Virus record (IMG/VR): IMGVR_UViG_3300045738_000483
Location: 1 to 29,343 of that record
Strand: one strand, 5' to 3'
Length of the DNA: 29,343 nucleotides
Source: a virus
Positions 11,607 to 20,504 of this stretch are shown here, piece by piece. How positions within the stretch are numbered: the first letter of the stretch is position 1; every line of letters starts with the position of its first letter. A program made the translations under genes and the position numbers. Below the pieces are notes generated by a model. The model was not told the DNA's origin, did not search any database, and worked only from the letters and a program-made list of their open reading frames with translations.

Positions 11607-11873
11607 ATGTGTTTCCCTAGCGGCGGCGGCTCTGCACCACCACCACCACCTGATCCAAGGATTGAGGAAGAGGCAAAGTCAAAGAGAGCAAGAGAAAGAA
11701 GAGTAGCTTTAGCAGAGAAATCTCAACTTAAAGACGAATCTTATGAAAGAGCAATACAAGAAGCTTATGGACTAAGAAGCCGTAGGTCTTTACTTGCTGG
11801 TACAGGAAGAAAAGGTGGCGCTGGATTTGAAATTGCTAGTGGATTATTATCTAAAGATACATTAGGAGCATAA
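11607..11873 (+). CDS. small terL-portal linker protein
   Basis: An 88-residue protein starting MCFPSGGGSAPPPPP: a short Cys/Gly/Pro head, then a highly charged helix (EEEAKSKRARERRVALAEKSQ) and a glycine-rich end. It starts two bases after terL, with AAGGAG upstream, and ends one base before the portal start. Small proteins with an MCF-type N-terminus and poly-Pro occur at this place in many T7-like marine phages as I recall; a virion or head-completion role is inferred from position only. Confidence 0.75.
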   Translation: MCFPSGGGSAPPPPPDPRIEEEAKSKRARERRVALAEKSQLKDESYERAIQEAYGLRSRRSLLAGTGRKGGAGFEIASGLLSKDTLGA

Positions 11874-11874
11874 T

Positions 11875-13470
11875 TTGGTAATAGAAGCACAGAATACAGA
11901 GCCAATATCGGCACTAGACTCTCCAACAAAGCAATTACTTGCTAGATTTGAAAGAGCAAAAGCAATTAAAACACAATGGCACAGTACTTTTGAGGAGTGT
12001 TATGAATACGCACTACCACAAAGAGAGAGTTTTTTTACAGAACAACCTGGCAGAAGACGCACAGATAGGATATTTGATGAGACTGCGGTAGTTGGGGTAC
12101 AAGAATTTGCATCAAGACTACAAGCTGGTATCGTTCCAAACTATGCTAGATGGGCGGACTTTGTTGCCGGCACAGACATACCAAAAGATAATGTTAAAGA
12201 TGTTAATCAATTATTAGATATGGTTACAGACTATGTCTTTGAAATAATACAAAGTTCTAACTTCTCTCAAGAAGTACATGAGAGTTTTTTAGATATTGCT
12301 CTCGGCACAGGGGTGTTATTAGTGGAAGAGGGAGACGCTGTTAATCCCATCCGATTTAAAGCTATTCCTCTTCCCCAAGTTTGGCTAACTTCTGGTCATG
12401 ACGACAAAATAGACCATGTCTTTAGAAGACGTATGGTTCGCATGAAAGAAATAATAATTGCTTATCCAGATGCACAAATGAATGACAAGATGATTAACGA
12501 TATGAACAAAGATCCAGACAAGGAATGTGAAATTATAGAGGTTGTATACAGAAATTACTTCAATACTAAGGAAGAAGAGTATCATTTTTGTGCTATTGCA
12601 AAGATGTATGAGGTAAAATTACACCAAAAAATATTCAAAGGCAGAGGTTCAAACCCATATTTAATCTATAGATGGAGTAAATGTGCTGGAGAAACCTATG
12701 GTCGTGGTCCATTAATGTTAGCTTTACCAGCAATAAAGGTAGCAAATTTAACCGTTGAGCTTATCTTAGAGAATGCACAAATGGCAATCTCTGGAATGTA
12801 TCAGGTAGAAGATGATGGGGTTATCAATGTAGATAACATACAACTTATCCCAGGTACTATCATACCTAAAGCTGCTGGTTCTGCTGGGTTAACCCCCATT
12901 GTACCATCTGGAAATAATTTTCAAATTTCAGATTTAGTTTTAAGTGATATGAGATCCAATATTAAAAAAGCTTTATACAATGATATGTTAGGCGCACCTA
13001 ATGTCAGTACTCCAATGAGTGCAACAGAAGTAGCAGAAAGACAAGCAGACTTATCCAGACAAATAGGTTCTGCATTTGGCAGATTACAATCAGAATTAGT
13101 AAATCCTTTATTAGAAAGGATAGTTTATATATTGAAAAAGCAAGGAAGTATAAAATTACCTAAAATTAATGGCAAAGAAGTCAAGGTAATCTCTACTTCT
13201 CCACTTGCACAAGCACAACATCAAAGCGATGTTGCTACTATTGACAGATTTTTAGGCATGATACAAGGCAGAGTAGGTCCAGAACTTATGAATATCTTAA
13301 TAAAACAGGATGAAGTTGCTAAATATGTGGCTAAAAAACTAGGTATTCCAGAGAATCTAATTAGATCAACGGAAGAAATGCAAGCTTTTGCGCAACAAAT
13401 GCAACAAATGATGCAACAAAGACAGCAACAGCAAGCACAACAACAGGAGGAAACGCCTCCTGAACAATAG
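11875..13470 (+). CDS. portal (head-to-tail connector) protein, T7 gp8-like
   Basis: A 531-residue portal, almost the length of T7 gp8 (536). Recognisable are the N-terminal helix with LPQRESFF, the FDETAVVGVQEFASRLQAG segment near 69-87, and GPLMLALPAIKVAN at about 279-292. The C-terminal ~40 residues are Gln-rich (QQMQQMMQQRQQQQAQQQEE), probably disordered. The dodecamer sits at one vertex, docks the terminase, then holds the tail. The start is a TTG with AGGAG six bases upstream; no closer ATG keeps the N-terminus, so this rare start decides the gene's length. Downstream genes follow at 9 bases. Confidence 0.92.
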   Translation: MVIEAQNTEPISALDSPTKQLLARFERAKAIKTQWHSTFEECYEYALPQRESFFTEQPGRRRTDRIFDETAVVGVQEFASRLQAGIVPNYARWADFVAGTDIPKDNVKDVNQLLDMVTDYVFEIIQSSNFSQEVHESFLDIALGTGVLLVEEGDAVNPIRFKAIPLPQVWLTSGHDDKIDHVFRRRMVRMKEIIIAYPDAQMNDKMINDMNKDPDKECEIIEVVYRNYFNTKEEEYHFCAIAKMYEVKLHQKIFKGRGSNPYLIYRWSKCAGETYGRGPLMLALPAIKVANLTVELILENAQMAISGMYQVEDDGVINVDNIQLIPGTIIPKAAGSAGLTPIVPSGNNFQISDLVLSDMRSNIKKALYNDMLGAPNVSTPMSATEVAERQADLSRQIGSAFGRLQSELVNPLLERIVYILKKQGSIKLPKINGKEVKVISTSPLAQAQHQSDVATIDRFLGMIQGRVGPELMNILIKQDEVAKYVAKKLGIPENLIRSTEEMQAFAQQMQQMMQQRQQQQAQQQEETPPEQ

Positions 13471-13479
13471 GAGATAAGA

Positions 13480-13767
13480 ATGGCAGAGAAAAAGCCCGAT
13501 ATGCTTATAGGTTTAGATGGAATGAAGCGTAAACCAGCAGATGAGGAGAACTTAAATACTTTGTTTTACAAAATGTTCAACACAACTGGCGGTTCTGAAA
13601 TCATCAAACATCTCAAATCTTTAACACTAGAAGCAGTAGCTGGTCCTGAAATAACAGATGGACAGTTACGACATTTAGAGGGACAAAGATATATCGTTGG
13701 ATTAATCCAGCGTAGAATTAACAAAGGCATAAGCCAAAACATGATACAGGAGAAACAAAATGGTTGA
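13480..13767 (+). CDS. small structural-block protein (Bbp19-like candidate)
   Basis: A 95-residue soluble protein. The second half (IIKHLKSLTLEA, then LRHLEGQRYIVGLIQRRINKG) resembles the short conserved proteins, including the Bbp19 type, that lie between portal and scaffold in podoviruses. ATG 13480 has AGGAG nine bases upstream. Its last 8 bases overlap the scaffold gene. A structural or assembly role is likely from position; family assignment is tentative. Confidence 0.65.
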   Translation: MAEKKPDMLIGLDGMKRKPADEENLNTLFYKMFNTTGGSEIIKHLKSLTLEAVAGPEITDGQLRHLEGQRYIVGLIQRRINKGISQNMIQEKQNG

Positions 13768-14566
13768 AGAACAAGCAACAGAGCAAACTGAACAAACAGC
13801 ACCAGAAACAACAAGTGATGTTTCGCGTGGAGCAGAACTCAATACAGAAACTAATATTCCCATACAGCCAAGACCAGAGCATATTCCAGAAAAGTTTTAC
13901 AATACTGAAACAGGAGAAGTAATGGTAGATGAGATGGGAAAATCATATACTCATTTAGAAAAATTCTCTACTGGGAAGAAAGATGAAATGAAAGAATCTC
14001 TAATTGCTGAATTACAAACAGAGGCAAGAGAGGGACTCCCTGAAAAAGCAGAGGAATATACATTACCTAAATTGGTAGATGGAATTACCGAAGAGATAGT
14101 AGAAGCTAATCCGCTAACTGGATGGTGGAGAGGTAAGTGTCATGAGATAGGACTTCCACAGGAAGAATTTGAAAGTGGCGTTAATCAATATGTAGACTTC
14201 ATGTTGAAATCATTACCTAATCAAGAAGAAGAGATAGGTAAACTAGGAGAAAATGCTAAAGAAAGAATAGAAGCTGTCAATAATTGGTACTTCAAAATCC
14301 TCCCTCCAGAGAAGTTTGAAATAATACAAGCAACTTTGGGAGCTACAGCTCAAGGAATTGAAGTATTAGAGACAATGATGGAAAACCAGAGGTCAACAAT
14401 ATCACATGCGTCTGATGTATCACAGCCAGAAAAAGAATTTACTATGGCTGATGTTAAAGAAATGATGAAAGATAAAAGATATTTTGATCCAAGACATAGA
14501 GATTCAGGTTATATTAAAAAAGTAGACGAGGCATGGAGTAGGTTGCAGTTAGCTGGTAAGATTTAA
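13760..14566 (+). CDS. capsid scaffolding protein
   Basis: A 268-residue acidic, mostly helical protein with a disordered Glu/Thr/Gln-rich N-terminus and a charged C-terminus carrying FTMADVKEMMKDKRYFDPRHRDSGY (about 226-250, read in two parts), a pattern usual for T7-like scaffolds. The centre (about 120-200) is a long helix with an LPPEKFEIIQATLG turn. It lies just before the gp13-like and capsid genes, the standard scaffold site, overlapping the small gene upstream. It would form the procapsid core and then leave. T7 gp9 is 307 residues, so the size is slightly short. Confidence 0.8.
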   Translation: MVEEQATEQTEQTAPETTSDVSRGAELNTETNIPIQPRPEHIPEKFYNTETGEVMVDEMGKSYTHLEKFSTGKKDEMKESLIAELQTEAREGLPEKAEEYTLPKLVDGITEEIVEANPLTGWWRGKCHEIGLPQEEFESGVNQYVDFMLKSLPNQEEEIGKLGENAKERIEAVNNWYFKILPPEKFEIIQATLGATAQGIEVLETMMENQRSTISHASDVSQPEKEFTMADVKEMMKDKRYFDPRHRDSGYIKKVDEAWSRLQLAGKI

Positions 14567-14575
14567 AGAAAAATA

Positions 14576-14740
14576 ATGAAAACTATATTAAAAGAAAGTA
14601 TAGAAAGCATGAAATTTTTTGACAAAGTTTTAACTAGAGAATTAGCAAAACCAATTTCAAATGTTAAAGCTATGCAGATAGCACACAGAGAGACAGCTAT
14701 AAAGTTTAAGAGGAAAAACCCATTAACAGGTACTTCATAA
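14576..14740 (+). CDS. 54-residue basic hypothetical protein
   Basis: ATG 14576 to TAA 14740. It is basic and helical (KTILKESIESMKFFDKVLTRE; ends IKFKRKNPLTGTS). It lies nine bases after the scaffold stop and three bases before the gp13-like gene, so it plugs a gap in a tight operon. The ribosome site is weak (AAAGAAAAA). No family was recognised. Confidence 0.6.
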   Translation: MKTILKESIESMKFFDKVLTRELAKPISNVKAMQIAHRETAIKFKRKNPLTGTS

Positions 14741-14743
14741 AAA

Positions 14744-15271
14744 ATGCTATATGTAGAAAAAGGAACACCAGCTCATGCTTTCGAGCTGGCGTTCAAACTA
14801 CGCCAATCAGATAAATTTGAATTGGCGTTGATGGGACACGATCCATTAACTGCGTTGATTAATCCTTTTCGTTATACAAGACCAAATGTAAATACTTATA
14901 CCGTACTAGAAAAAGATAATGTTCTATCTATGTTTGGTGTTGTATCAACAATGAAAAATCCAAAAATAGGAATAGTTTGGTTTTTATCTAGCGAATTAAC
15001 TAAGAAACAATGGCTATATTTCTTAAAAAGAAATAAAAAATGGACTGAATATTTCTTATCTGACTACGAATATGTGTCAAATTTAATACCAGAAGAGAAC
15101 AGAAACACAATAAGATGGCTAAAATGGCAAGATTTTTCGTTTAATGACAAAGAAATATTTGTTAAAAACGTAAAAGTATTGTATTTTTATAAGAAGATAC
15201 ATAATGTATCTAATGGGATACAGCCCGTTTTAGGGGACATCGGTCCAGTTTGGATAACCGAGTTAAGCTAA
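14744..15271 (+). CDS. T7 gp13-like protein (DUF2833 type)
   Basis: A 175-residue protein with a GNAT-like layout: an N-terminal helix, ALMGHDPLTALINPF at about 28-42, then strands with VLSMFGVVSTMKNPKIGIVWFLSS (about 60-83, in two parts), and a helix (KKQWLYFLKRNKKW). This matches the gp13/DUF2833 family, required in T7 for virion assembly although gp13 itself is scarce in the particle. It sits between scaffold and capsid, a common place in this lineage. There is an acetyltransferase-like fold but no clear catalytic motif. Start at ATG 14744, with a weak ribosome site. Confidence 0.7.
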   Translation: MLYVEKGTPAHAFELAFKLRQSDKFELALMGHDPLTALINPFRYTRPNVNTYTVLEKDNVLSMFGVVSTMKNPKIGIVWFLSSELTKKQWLYFLKRNKKWTEYFLSDYEYVSNLIPEENRNTIRWLKWQDFSFNDKEIFVKNVKVLYFYKKIHNVSNGIQPVLGDIGPVWITELS

Positions 15272-15315
15272 ATAGGATAACTGATTAAAACGTAACTAAA
15301 AAAGGAGAGTGCATT

Positions 15316-16140
15316 ATGGCAACTCAAATTTCGACTGCGTTTATTAAACAGTTTGAAGCAGAAGTACATATGGCTTATCAGCGTATGGGTTCCAAACTGA
15401 GGAATACAGTACGACAGTCAAATAATGTTGTTGGTAATCAATGCAGATTCCAGAAAGTTGGCAAAGGTGCAGCGTCTACTAAATCTAGACATGGACAAGT
15501 CAATACTATGGAAATTGCGCATACTACAGTTGATGCAACATTAGCTGATTACTATGCTGCCGACTATGTCGATAGCTTAGATGAGCTAAAAACAAACATT
15601 GACGAAAGACAAGTGCTAGCATCATCTGCTGCTTCGGCACTTGGTAGAAAAATTGATGACCTAATTATCACAGTATTAGATGCTAACGGTAATAGTAATA
15701 ATATTGCTCACGGAAGTGCGGCATTTACTTTAGCGAAAGCAACTTCTATCTGGGAATCAATGGGTGAAGCTGATGTACCAGACGACGGGCAAAGATACTT
15801 AGTAGTATCTCCAGCTGGTTGGGCTGATTTATTAGCTTTAGATCAATTTTCAAGAGCAGAATATGTGGGCGAAGCTGACCTACCATATGCTGGCGGTATG
15901 ACCGCTAAGCGTTGGTTAGGGTTTACAGTGTTCGTACACTCGGGACTGTCTATATCTGGTTCAACTAGAGAATGTCACGCTTGGCACGCTAGTAGTGTTG
16001 GCTTGGCTTCTGGTTCAGATGTTAGAACAGAAATGAACTATGTACCTGAAAAGGTCAGTAACTTAATCACATCTTACTTTAGTGCCGGAGTCGTCCAAAT
16101 AGACGAAAATGGTATGATTAAAGTACAGATCACTGAGTAA
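15316..16140 (+). CDS. major capsid protein
   Basis: A 274-residue capsid protein, HK97-fold by family resemblance. It has the N-terminal FIKQFEAEVHMAYQRMGSKLR helix (read in two parts), a DYYAADYVDSLDE strand/turn near 76-88, a long helix with ERQVLASSAASALGRKIDDLI, and a C-terminal domain with YLVVSPAGWADLL. It is shorter than T7 gp10A (344), as in several marine podoviruses. The strong AAAGGAGAG ribosome site eight bases before ATG 15316 fits high expression. A decoration-like gene follows after 12 bases. Confidence 0.9.
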   Translation: MATQISTAFIKQFEAEVHMAYQRMGSKLRNTVRQSNNVVGNQCRFQKVGKGAASTKSRHGQVNTMEIAHTTVDATLADYYAADYVDSLDELKTNIDERQVLASSAASALGRKIDDLIITVLDANGNSNNIAHGSAAFTLAKATSIWESMGEADVPDDGQRYLVVSPAGWADLLALDQFSRAEYVGEADLPYAGGMTAKRWLGFTVFVHSGLSISGSTRECHAWHASSVGLASGSDVRTEMNYVPEKVSNLITSYFSAGVVQIDENGMIKVQITE

Positions 16141-16152
16141 CAGGAGGATATT

Positions 16153-16401
16153 ATGGCTTTAACATCAAGCGCATTGAAAAAAATAGCGGGTGCTGGCGAT
16201 CAAAATCTCTTTGTTTATAAGAGTGCTGACGCTATTGGTACAATTGTAGGTTCTGGATATTTTAATAATGTCACAGACGATTTAAAACAATACGATATTA
16301 TTCTATGTGTTGGTGCCACTGGTGGCACACAAACCGTAGATGTAGCGGTTGTTACTTCTGCAACGGCGGCTACAACTGTAACTTGTACTAACGGTACATA
16401 A
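16153..16401 (+). CDS. small capsid-associated / decoration-like protein
   Basis: An 82-residue, beta-rich protein, mostly Thr, Val, Ala and Gly (VDVAVVTSATAATTVTCTNGT at the C-terminus). It has a strong AGGAGG eight bases upstream and lies directly after the capsid gene, ahead of a hairpin. Small beta-rich proteins in this slot of marine T7-like phages are thought to coat or cement the capsid, or form head fibres; I infer this from position and composition, with no conserved motif visible. Confidence 0.65.
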   Translation: MALTSSALKKIAGAGDQNLFVYKSADAIGTIVGSGYFNNVTDDLKQYDIILCVGATGGTQTVDVAVVTSATAATTVTCTNGT

Positions 16402-16407
16402 CAACTA

Positions 16408-16440
16408 GGGGACGGATTGACCTCCAAGTTAGCCGTCCCC
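16408..16440 (+). terminator. GC-rich hairpin after the capsid genes
   Basis: GGGGACGG (16408-16415) pairs exactly with CCGTCCCC (16433-16440), 17-base loop, seven bases after the decoration-like stop. It is among the most GC-rich segments of an AT-rich region. No T-run follows, so it may only dampen read-through. Placement matches the T-phi terminator after T7 gene 10, which reduces tail-gene expression relative to capsid. Confidence 0.6.
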
Positions 16441-16452
16441 GCTTAAAGGATT

Positions 16453-17061
16453 ATGAGTAATAGTAAATTTACAATATCGAGTAGCGCATTAGTTTTAGTA
16501 GGAGCTAACACGATAACTTCCTTTACTGAAAATACTACTGAATCAAAAGTAGCAAGTCAGCTATATGAAACAACATTAGAGAATCTGCTTACGAGATATA
16601 GATGGAGGTTTGCTGCTCGGCAAGCACAACTATCTCGTAGCGCAAGTGACCCGACAGCCAGGTATAGTGCAAAATACGCTATACCATCTGGAGCATTAAT
16701 TGTACACACACTTACTGTAAGTGATTCAGTTATTCAATTTGACCGATACGAAGACTTTTTATTTTGTGACGCTTCTGCAAGCGATACAGTGGTAGCTGAT
16801 TATACTTTTCAGCCATCAGAAACTAATTTTCCCCCCTATTTTAGACAGGCTTTAATTTTTGAATTAGCATCTTTATTTGCTGGAGCTATTGCTAGAAACG
16901 ATAGCTTATCCAATTTATATGGAAGTAGAGGAGCTGCACAATTAGCAATTGCGAAAGCTCAAGACTCTCAAGCACAAACAACACGCAGAATGGATGTTAG
17001 TAGGTTTAGGAATAGGAGGAATGCTGGTAGTTTAGGAATAATTAAAGCTACAGTACCATAA
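16453..17061 (+). CDS. tail tubular protein A (gp11-like adaptor)
   Basis: A 202-residue adaptor, close to T7 gp11 (196). The N-terminal ALVLVGANTITSFTE and the long YETTLENLLTRYRWRFAARQAQL helix (read in two parts) are the classic gp11 marks, and FPPYFRQALIFELASLFAGAIA is the second helix. It forms the ring between portal and nozzle. The start follows an AAAGGA at about eight bases. The next gene, the nozzle, begins three bases after its stop. Confidence 0.9.
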   Translation: MSNSKFTISSSALVLVGANTITSFTENTTESKVASQLYETTLENLLTRYRWRFAARQAQLSRSASDPTARYSAKYAIPSGALIVHTLTVSDSVIQFDRYEDFLFCDASASDTVVADYTFQPSETNFPPYFRQALIFELASLFAGAIARNDSLSNLYGSRGAAQLAIAKAQDSQAQTTRRMDVSRFRNRRNAGSLGIIKATVP

Positions 17062-17064
17062 TAA

Positions 17065-19878
17065 ATGGGATTACATAGAATACACCAATCTAATTTTAAT
17101 AAAGGCGAACTTGACCCAAATTTAATATCAAGAACAGATTTAGTTTCTTATGGCGCTGGCTTGCAAAAATCAAGAAATACTATAAATACTAATCAAGGAC
17201 CAGTAGAAAGAAGAGGTGGTACTTATTTTAGAGCAGATTTAGCAGCACAATCAAGACTTGAGTCTTTTATTTTTAGCGAAGACCAGGAATATATCTTTGC
17301 ATTCCAGAACACAGCACTGAAAATTTATTCTACTGCTGGCGTTTTACTTCAAACAATCACATCTTGTCCTTGGGAAACAGCAAATTTATTTGAATTAAAC
17401 TTTACCCAACAAGGCGATACGATGATTATCGTCCATAAAGATATTGCGCCTACACAGATAAACAGAACAGGTGCTACTACATTTACAAAAACAACTTTCA
17501 CATTTGATGAGAGCGTCAATGGAGAAAAAGTATATCAGCCATATTTTAAATTTGCATCTGATACGATTACCCTAGATATCAATTCAGTAACTAAAGATGC
17601 GACAGGAGTTACTTGTACTACATCTAGTGCATATTGGTCATCAGATTATGTGGGAATGAGAATACGATACATGGGAGCAGAATTACTTATCACTGGATAT
17701 ACTTCCACAACGGTAGTAACAGCTACGCTTAAATCAGTACCATTAATAGAATTAGACGAAGATCCGTTTGCAACAGCAGCTGGTTCAGGAGTAGTAACCG
17801 TAACTCATGTAGCTCATGGATTTTCTACCGGAGCATCTGTAGTTATTGCTGGAGCAGAGGGTATATTAGATACCGATGGAGGTGGATTAGTATATGGAAA
17901 TGTTAATGGAACATTTAGTATTACTGTAACGGATGATAATCACTGGCAATTTACAGCTGACTCGTCAGATACAGCAACAGAATCAGTAGATGGAGGAGGT
18001 GTTAGAGTTACCGTATCTGGGCATCCACCAACAAGAAATTGGGATGAACAAGTATTCTCAGCAGTTAATGGTTATCCTAGAGCCATAACCTTTCATGAAA
18101 ATCGTTTATTTTTTGGAGGTGTAACTGCATTACCAGACGGAATACAAGGAAGTTCATTAGGTGCATTTTTTAATTTTGATGAGGGAACAGCAGAAGATTC
18201 AGAATCAGTACAAGTAAACATAGCATCAAACGAAATTAATGAAATAAGACATCTAGTATCTGGGAAAGTATTAGAAGTATTAACGAATACATCAGAATTT
18301 TATTTAAAACCACCAATAGGAAAACCAATAACACCAACAGATATATCAATTGTTAGACAATCTACATTAGGGGTGCAACAAAAAGCAATGCCTAAAATAT
18401 TTGATGGAGGGACAATATATATACAAAACAATGGGAAAACAATTAGAGAATATGTATACAGTGCAAGTTTAGAGCAATTTTCATCTGGAGCTATTAGCTT
18501 AGAATCAAATCATTTAATTGTAACACCAACAGATTCTGCATTTGTTAATTCTCTCCCAGATAGAACAGAACAATTTTATTTTGTAGTAAATACAGATGGA
18601 ACAATAGCTGTATATTCTTCACAAAGAGCGCAGAAAATATTTGGATGGAATCTCTGGTCTACTCAAGGTGTATTTGAATCAATAGCTTGTACTACAAGTA
18701 ACATCTATGTTGCGGTTAATAGACCAATTGATGTATCTTGTACAGTTACTGTTACGGATTATGCAAACATAGCAGTAGGAACCCAATTAACTTTTACCAA
18801 ACAAGACGGTACTGTTATTACCCTAGAATCAGAAGCTAGTAGTGGTTCTGCTCCATCATCATCTTCTGGAAATACTCACTACTTTAGACCAAATGAATCA
18901 AATGATACTACAGCAGATAATATTTATACTGCTTTAAATGCAGTATCTGGATTAACAGTAGCCAACCCAGCGGCAGCTGTCGTTACTGTAGTAAGAGATG
19001 ATAACGGATCAAGTAATTTTACAACGACTACTACAGATTCTACACGCTTAGCAGTTACTAATTTTGTAGGAAATTCATATTATCTGGAACAATTTGCATC
19101 AACATCTTTTGATATATCAACAGACATGACTGTAACTAAAACACTCAGCGGTAGTTATCAACCACATGGCACTCCTCTTGTAAAAGGTTCGATTAGTAGC
19201 TCCGCTACTCTTATAGCTGATGGCTTTACTAATGCGCCACAAGTAGGAGAGAAATTTCAATTTGGAGGGACAGGCGCAAGTTATACCATACAGAGTTCAA
19301 CTTATACCGGAACATCTGGAGAATATGCTATCTCGGTAAATGTAGCATCGAGTCAATCTGATAATGCTACATTAATATTTACTCATTCTAAAACATGGTC
19401 AGCTTTAAATTCTACACCAGATATGAGAGGATTAACTGCATATGCAACATCAGGTTCAACAGAGGGAGACAACATAAATTATTATGGAGATGGAGTTGTT
19501 AATAGCAGTGGTGTTGTCATTTTTGATTCTGTTGCAACAGCAATAGATATTGGTATAGATTATACTTTAGAAATCAATACTTTACCTGTGGATGGGGTTA
19601 TAAAACAATCACTAGGCTCATCTCCGTTAACCAGTTTCCCAAGAAAAATTGCAAAAGCAATTATTGAATTAGCAAGTAGTTATAATATAAAAGTAAATGG
19701 GATGGATGTATTAATACCAACTGTTTCAGATATAGATACATCAGATGCTTTAATTAGTTTTACAGGTAAGAAAGAAGTTTTCTTTCTAGGATATGATACG
19801 GAACCGTATCTAACAATAACACAATCAGCTCCATTACCACTTAGAATATTGGGGATAACTTCGGAGATTTATTACTAA
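17065..19878 (+). CDS. tail tubular protein B (gp12-like nozzle)
   Basis: A 937-residue tail nozzle, longer than T7 gp12 (794). The N-terminal SNFNKGELDPNLISRTDL and NTNQGPVERRGGTYF segments, about residues 9-26 and 43-57, are typical of T7-like nozzles. The middle is beta-rich, with a Gly/Asp/Thr-rich insert at about 230-320 and a second variable domain at about 560-760, which may account for the extra length. The C-terminal end (PLPLRILGITSEIYY) returns to the conserved part. It makes the tail tube below the adaptor and carries the fibres. Its stop overlaps the next gene's ATG by one base. Confidence 0.9.
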   Translation: MGLHRIHQSNFNKGELDPNLISRTDLVSYGAGLQKSRNTINTNQGPVERRGGTYFRADLAAQSRLESFIFSEDQEYIFAFQNTALKIYSTAGVLLQTITSCPWETANLFELNFTQQGDTMIIVHKDIAPTQINRTGATTFTKTTFTFDESVNGEKVYQPYFKFASDTITLDINSVTKDATGVTCTTSSAYWSSDYVGMRIRYMGAELLITGYTSTTVVTATLKSVPLIELDEDPFATAAGSGVVTVTHVAHGFSTGASVVIAGAEGILDTDGGGLVYGNVNGTFSITVTDDNHWQFTADSSDTATESVDGGGVRVTVSGHPPTRNWDEQVFSAVNGYPRAITFHENRLFFGGVTALPDGIQGSSLGAFFNFDEGTAEDSESVQVNIASNEINEIRHLVSGKVLEVLTNTSEFYLKPPIGKPITPTDISIVRQSTLGVQQKAMPKIFDGGTIYIQNNGKTIREYVYSASLEQFSSGAISLESNHLIVTPTDSAFVNSLPDRTEQFYFVVNTDGTIAVYSSQRAQKIFGWNLWSTQGVFESIACTTSNIYVAVNRPIDVSCTVTVTDYANIAVGTQLTFTKQDGTVITLESEASSGSAPSSSSGNTHYFRPNESNDTTADNIYTALNAVSGLTVANPAAAVVTVVRDDNGSSNFTTTTTDSTRLAVTNFVGNSYYLEQFASTSFDISTDMTVTKTLSGSYQPHGTPLVKGSISSSATLIADGFTNAPQVGEKFQFGGTGASYTIQSSTYTGTSGEYAISVNVASSQSDNATLIFTHSKTWSALNSTPDMRGLTAYATSGSTEGDNINYYGDGVVNSSGVVIFDSVATAIDIGIDYTLEINTLPVDGVIKQSLGSSPLTSFPRKIAKAIIELASSYNIKVNGMDVLIPTVSDIDTSDALISFTGKKEVFFLGYDTEPYLTITQSAPLPLRILGITSEIYY

Positions 19879-20504
19879 TGTGTGATCCAGTAACAATGGC
19901 AATAATGGCTGGTGGTGCTTCTGGTACAGCAGCAATGGCTTATGGTAGTGCAACTCTATTTACTGCTGTTGGTATAGGAATGACAGTAGGAAGTACTGTT
20001 TTACAGCTTAGCTCAATGGGAGCGCAACAAAAAATAGACGAGCAAAGATATAATGAACAAGCTAGACGCTATCGAACAGAAAAAGAACAAGAAAACCTAG
20101 AAATGCTTAAAAACCAAAATATTCTGAAACGAAAATATCGAGATGAATTTATAAAAACATATTCTGGACAATCGGGAAAAGGAATAACGCTAGGTTCTAC
20201 ATCTTATAAACAGCAATTAGTCAGTGTTATGGAAGATTATAAAGAAGATATATCTAATGTAACCTTATCTGGTCTTGAAAAAATGGCTAACACAGAGAGT
20301 CTTGCAAGAGATGTTTTGCTTGCTAAAAAAGGATCTAAACAAAGATATAAAACACAAGTATTTGGAACAGTTGCTAATCTTGGAGCAAACCTATCTTTAT
20401 TAGGTAGAGAGTTATCTACACCAGCAACAGCAGCAGAAGCATCTAATAAATCTTTATATGGCTGGGATGTAGGAGCGCAACGAAAACTTAAAGGTATATA
20501 TTAA
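19878..20504 (+). CDS. internal virion protein B (gp14-like)
   Basis: A 208-residue ejection protein, close to T7 gp14 (196). The N-terminus (MCDPVTMAIMAGGASGTAAM) is the Met-Cys, Gly/Ala-rich hydrophobic start usual for gp14, and residues about 25-50 are hydrophobic (LFTAVGIGMTVGSTVLQL). A long charged helix follows (EQARRYRTEKEQENLEM). In T7 this protein forms the outer-membrane channel on ejection. It starts one base into the nozzle stop and shares a base with the next ATG, so the ejection genes are translationally coupled. Confidence 0.85.
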   Translation: MCDPVTMAIMAGGASGTAAMAYGSATLFTAVGIGMTVGSTVLQLSSMGAQQKIDEQRYNEQARRYRTEKEQENLEMLKNQNILKRKYRDEFIKTYSGQSGKGITLGSTSYKQQLVSVMEDYKEDISNVTLSGLEKMANTESLARDVLLAKKGSKQRYKTQVFGTVANLGANLSLLGRELSTPATAAEASNKSLYGWDVGAQRKLKGIY

